Shown piece by piece: positions 51,442 through 53,508 of a DNA stretch of 53,508 nt. Position 1 is the first letter of the stretch. Every line of letters starts with the position of its first letter. Position numbers and translations under genes: made by a program. The stretch is from an uncultured Butyricicoccus sp. (GTDB lineage: Bacteria; Bacillota; Clostridia; Oscillospirales; Butyricicoccaceae), in NCBI GenBank assembly GCA_904420185.1, contig CAJFUJ010000010.1, positions 1 to 53,508 of the forward strand, given 5' to 3'. The notes under the pieces are model-generated. The model was not told the origin of the DNA, ran no database searches, and saw only the letters and a program-made list of their open reading frames with translations.

Positions 51442-52491
51442 ATGCGAATCAAATGGCTTTCCCTGTTTTCGGTTTTCGTGGCAGGTTCGATGCTTTTGCA
51501 CGCTTCTGCCGCCCAGGTCATCCAAAAGGACGGGTTGGTGTTTGTGCCTGAGCACTCGGTATTTTTCGCTGACGTCGGCGAGGGGCACCGCTGGGCTGTC
51601 CAATCGGTCGATTATCTGGCCAACCACAACATTGTCAGCGGTACCGAGCGCCTAGTGTACAGCCCGGCTGAAACGCTCACCCGCGCCGATTTTGTCACCA
51701 TGCTCGCCCGGGCTTATCAGATGTCCGACTATGTCAGTGCGGACAACTTCCCCGATGTGCCAGACAACGCCTATTACAGCGAAGCGGTCAGCGCCGCCAA
51801 AAATTTAGGCATCATCTCAGGCGACTCGGACGGCAATTTCCGCCCGACCGATCCCCTAACCCGTCAGGATGCCATGGTCATGCTGCGCCGCACCCTTGGG
51901 CGCACCGGCCTGTTCTTCCCCGAGGGCTCGCTGGCCGCCTTTTCGGATGCTGAAAGCATCGCCCCCTATGCCCGCACCGATATTGCCGCCCTGGCTGCCG
52001 CCGGTGTCATCAGCGGCACAAATGGCAAACTTAACCCCACTTCTTCGGTCACGCGGGCCGAGATGGCGGTCATGCTCTACCGCGCCCTGCTGCTGGAGGA
52101 TGACGGCAGCGGCAACCCGGTCTATGTCAACCGCTCCAACGTGGTCAACCTGTGCATTGGCAACGCCTTTTACCCCAATGTGACCATCGAAAATGCGACT
52201 GAAGGCCAGACCTTCGCGGGCCTATACGTCTGCGAGGAGATGACTGGCGAGGGTGAGGATTTCACCGCCACCTTGGGTGACGCCCGCACGCTCGACCAGC
52301 AGGTCGTCTGGGATGGCAGCGTGCTTACGGTAGACGGCCAAACCGTCACCGTTGCCGAGGACTGCGACGCCATCTGCATCGACCCCTATGGCTCGATCTC
52401 GGGCGGCCTGGTTTCGACCGGCGGCGAGTACCAAAGTGCGGCTGTAAGCGTCACAAACGGCGTTGTGACCGCGGTCTATTATACCAAATAA
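51442..52491 (+). CDS. S-layer homology (SLH) domain surface protein
   Basis: Exported surface protein, 349 aa. Signal peptide (MRIKWLSLFSVFVAGSMLLH, cleavage near ASAA). Three SLH repeats follow: FADVGEGHRWAVQSVDYLANHNIVSGT with LTRADFVTMLARAYQ; FPDVPDNAYYSEAVSAAKNLGIISGDSDGNFRP with LTRQDAMVMLRRTLG; FSDAESIAPYARTDIAALAAAGVISGTNGKLNPTSSVTRAEMAVMLYRAL. SLH triplets anchor proteins to secondary wall polymers. The C-terminal ~120 residues form a separate beta-rich domain of unknown role. ATG at 51442 preceded by AAGGAGG. Confidence 0.93.
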   Translation: MRIKWLSLFSVFVAGSMLLHASAAQVIQKDGLVFVPEHSVFFADVGEGHRWAVQSVDYLANHNIVSGTERLVYSPAETLTRADFVTMLARAYQMSDYVSADNFPDVPDNAYYSEAVSAAKNLGIISGDSDGNFRPTDPLTRQDAMVMLRRTLGRTGLFFPEGSLAAFSDAESIAPYARTDIAALAAAGVISGTNGKLNPTSSVTRAEMAVMLYRALLLEDDGSGNPVYVNRSNVVNLCIGNAFYPNVTIENATEGQTFAGLYVCEEMTGEGEDFTATLGDARTLDQQVVWDGSVLTVDGQTVTVAEDCDAICIDPYGSISGGLVSTGGEYQSAAVSVTNGVVTAVYYTK

Positions 52492-52495
52492 CCCC

Positions 52496-52529
52496 AAAAA
52501 GCAGATGCCCCAGTGGGTATCTGCTTTTT
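52496..52529 (+). terminator. Terminator of the SLH gene
   Basis: Arms AAAAAGCAGATGCCC (52496-52510) and GGGTATCTGCTTTTT (52515-52529), loop CAGT, one mismatch. Confidence 0.88.
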
Positions 52530-52595
52530 ATCTGCACCAAAGCAATGTAGCGGCAGTCTGCCCGCCATCCGTGCGCACAGCAGGCTGCTGCTCGT

Positions 52596-52802
52596 TTATT
52601 CTAGTTTCACCTTATATATTTTGCTTAGCGGGCCGGTGAACAGTTGCTTGGCTGAGCTGCCTGTAAAACCGTCGATCGCATCCTGTACGACAGGGAGCAT
52701 CAAGTCAAGATAGCGGTACTCTCCGCCCTTCTCATCTGTTACAACTTGGACACTCCCGAACATATCCGGATGTGCACGCAGATACTTCACGTATGGCTGC
52801 GC
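52596..52802 (-). pseudogene. Gene fragment, probably mobile-element derived
   Basis: C-terminal piece of ~68 residues (VKYLRAHPDMFGSVQVVTDE ... GSSAKQLFTGPLSKIYKVKLE) ending in TAA at 52596. In the same frame a stop codon stands directly upstream (~52803) and no ribosome site precedes the GTG at 52790. The composition differs from the neighbouring core genes. The parent family was not recognised. It lies beside conjugative-element remnants, so it is probably part of the same debris. The flanks (52530-52595, 52803-52896) hold nothing else seen. Confidence 0.5.
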
Positions 52803-52896
52803 CTAAGGGGCATATAAAATAGGAAAACTGCAAATATAAGGCTTTTCGGAGCCTACAATCCGAAAAAATAAAATAAAAGTCTATCACATTACACCG

Positions 52897-52929
52897 AAAG
52901 CCGTCCGGGTAAAATCTGGACGGCTTTTT
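52897..52929 (+). terminator. Intrinsic terminator-like hairpin in the element remnant
   Basis: Arms AAAGCCGTCC (52897-52906) and GGACGGCTTT (52918-52927), then TTT. No intact plus-strand gene precedes it. Confidence 0.6.
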
Positions 52930-53019
52930 GTATGGTGGACTTGGAAAGGAGGAATTTTTTTCGGTAGAAAATCAACGCTGATTTTTGTGCAATACACCAA
53001 AATTAAAGGAGGTTAGTGA

Positions 53020-53355
53020 ATGACAGATGACAAGCTGAAAACAGGCCCGGAGTCCCCCGGCCCGGATCGCTCTGACGATGTTCCTGTGGAAGATGCTCCA
53101 CCGCTCCAGGAGCTCCAGGCTCAGGAGGCCTCCGCACCGGAAAAAGAACAAGGGCCTGCCGAGCTTGGTATGGGCCCGGCATCCCAGCCGGATCAATCTG
53201 TTATCCCTGAAATGAGGGCGGACGATCCGGCTCACTTCGCTCCGGGCGAGGTAGTAGTTGATTTTGACAAAATCAACGAGCTCATGTCCCAACGGCGGGC
53301 GGCGGCGCGTGAAGCCGTAGGAAAAGCAAATGACGGGAGCTGCGGCTGCTCGTAA
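53020..53355 (+). CDS. Conjugative-element-type accessory protein, apparently truncated
   Basis: 111 aa, disordered and acidic: rich in Pro, Glu, Asp and Gln, then a better-defined segment PGEVVVDFDKINELMSQRRA-AAREAVGKA close to the end. From memory, this segment resembles proteins of Firmicute integrative/conjugative elements that continue with a basic Pro/Lys tail; here it ends abruptly in NDGSCGCS. AAAGGAGG eight bases before the ATG marks a real gene start. Its last ~124 bp overlap, on the opposite strand, the end of a truncated replication-initiator gene, suggesting that a deletion joined two element genes tail to tail. Confidence 0.6.
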   Translation: MTDDKLKTGPESPGPDRSDDVPVEDAPPLQELQAQEASAPEKEQGPAELGMGPASQPDQSVIPEMRADDPAHFAPGEVVVDFDKINELMSQRRAAAREAVGKANDGSCGCS

Positions 53356-53508
53356 ATGGTGTACTCGATTGCCGCCATTTTACCTTTTTCGTCGCGTCCC
53401 TGCCGCCTTGTGATATATCCGGCTTTTTCAAGCTCCCATACGGCGGTGCGGATCGCGTCGATACTTTCCCGGTTGATATGGGACAGCCCCGCAAGGGTGT
53501 AGTCCCAA
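53232..53508 (-). pseudogene. Replication initiator protein A-like fragment (runs off the window)
   Basis: Open from the window edge (53508) to a TGA at 53232. The first ~55 visible residues, YTLAGLSHINRESIDAIRTA and VWELEKAGYITRRQGRDEKG followed by KMAAIEYTIYEQPQ, look like the winged-helix replication initiator A proteins of Firmicute integrative elements. After EQPQ (about 53340) the frame continues only as the reverse reading of the neighbouring plus-strand gene (LPSFAFPTASRAAARRWDMS ...), which is unlikely to be native. I infer truncation by a deletion; the 5' part lies outside the window. Confidence 0.6.

Overview
The window looks like a chromosomal segment of a GC-rich, spore-forming member of the Clostridia, probably the Oscillospirales/Ruminococcaceae side. 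The reasons are the conserved block yabM-like flippase, mazG, HU, rqcP, yabP, yabQ, divIC, yabR (yabP and yabQ belong to sporulation), a T-box riboswitch before the trp operon, hemZ, a long-form HPF, a GdpP phosphodiesterase, the tilS-hpt-ftsH cluster, and AGGAGG-type ribosome binding sites with frequent TTG/GTG starts. Most of it is core genome. No tRNA, rRNA or CRISPR array was seen.

Layout. 1-2.8 kb: the end of an ABC transporter ATPase gene and a two-component system, with near-identical regulator-box promoters before both units. 2.9-5.1 kb: greA-lysS. 5.1-10.1 kb: a division and wall-hydrolysis operon ftsE-ftsX-M23 peptidase-S41 protease; FtsE carries a long disordered tail. 10.2-13.8 kb: a CdaR/PucR-type regulator, an RsuA pseudouridine synthase, and a two-gene SPFH (band 7)/ribbon-helix-helix module with a consensus promoter and an inverted repeat at its start point. 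13.9-16.6 kb: rpmG-secE-nusG-rplK-rplA. 16.6-20.0 kb: yqgF, hpf, an amidohydrolase and a lone fumarase alpha subunit. 19.95-20.08 kb: a strong candidate small RNA on the + strand. 20.1-26.7 kb: the spore/division block, interrupted at 22.0-23.7 kb by an AT-rich pair of exported-protein genes of unknown function. 26.8-35.2 kb: zinc-ribbon protein, uridine kinase-like protein, hemZ, MBL hydrolase, dtd, relA, recJ.

35.3-42.2 kb: a complete trpEGDCFBA operon under a sigma-A promoter and a tryptophan-type T-box. 42.2-50.1 kb: tilS-hpt-ftsH and gdpP-rplI-dnaB. 50.2-52.5 kb: a lipoprotein and an S-layer-homology protein. 52.6-53.5 kb: debris of an integrative/conjugative element, with a truncated replication initiator running off the end.

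The genes form coherent units: FtsEX with its likely wall hydrolase and a processing protease; the transcription/translation apparatus; stringent response and c-di-AMP turnover enzymes; and tryptophan synthesis controlled by uncharged tRNA-Trp. The parts least explained by known biology are the candidate small RNA, the SPFH/RHH module, the inserted exported-protein pair, and the shared promoter box of the two-component system. All functional calls come from reading the sequence alone; no database search was run.
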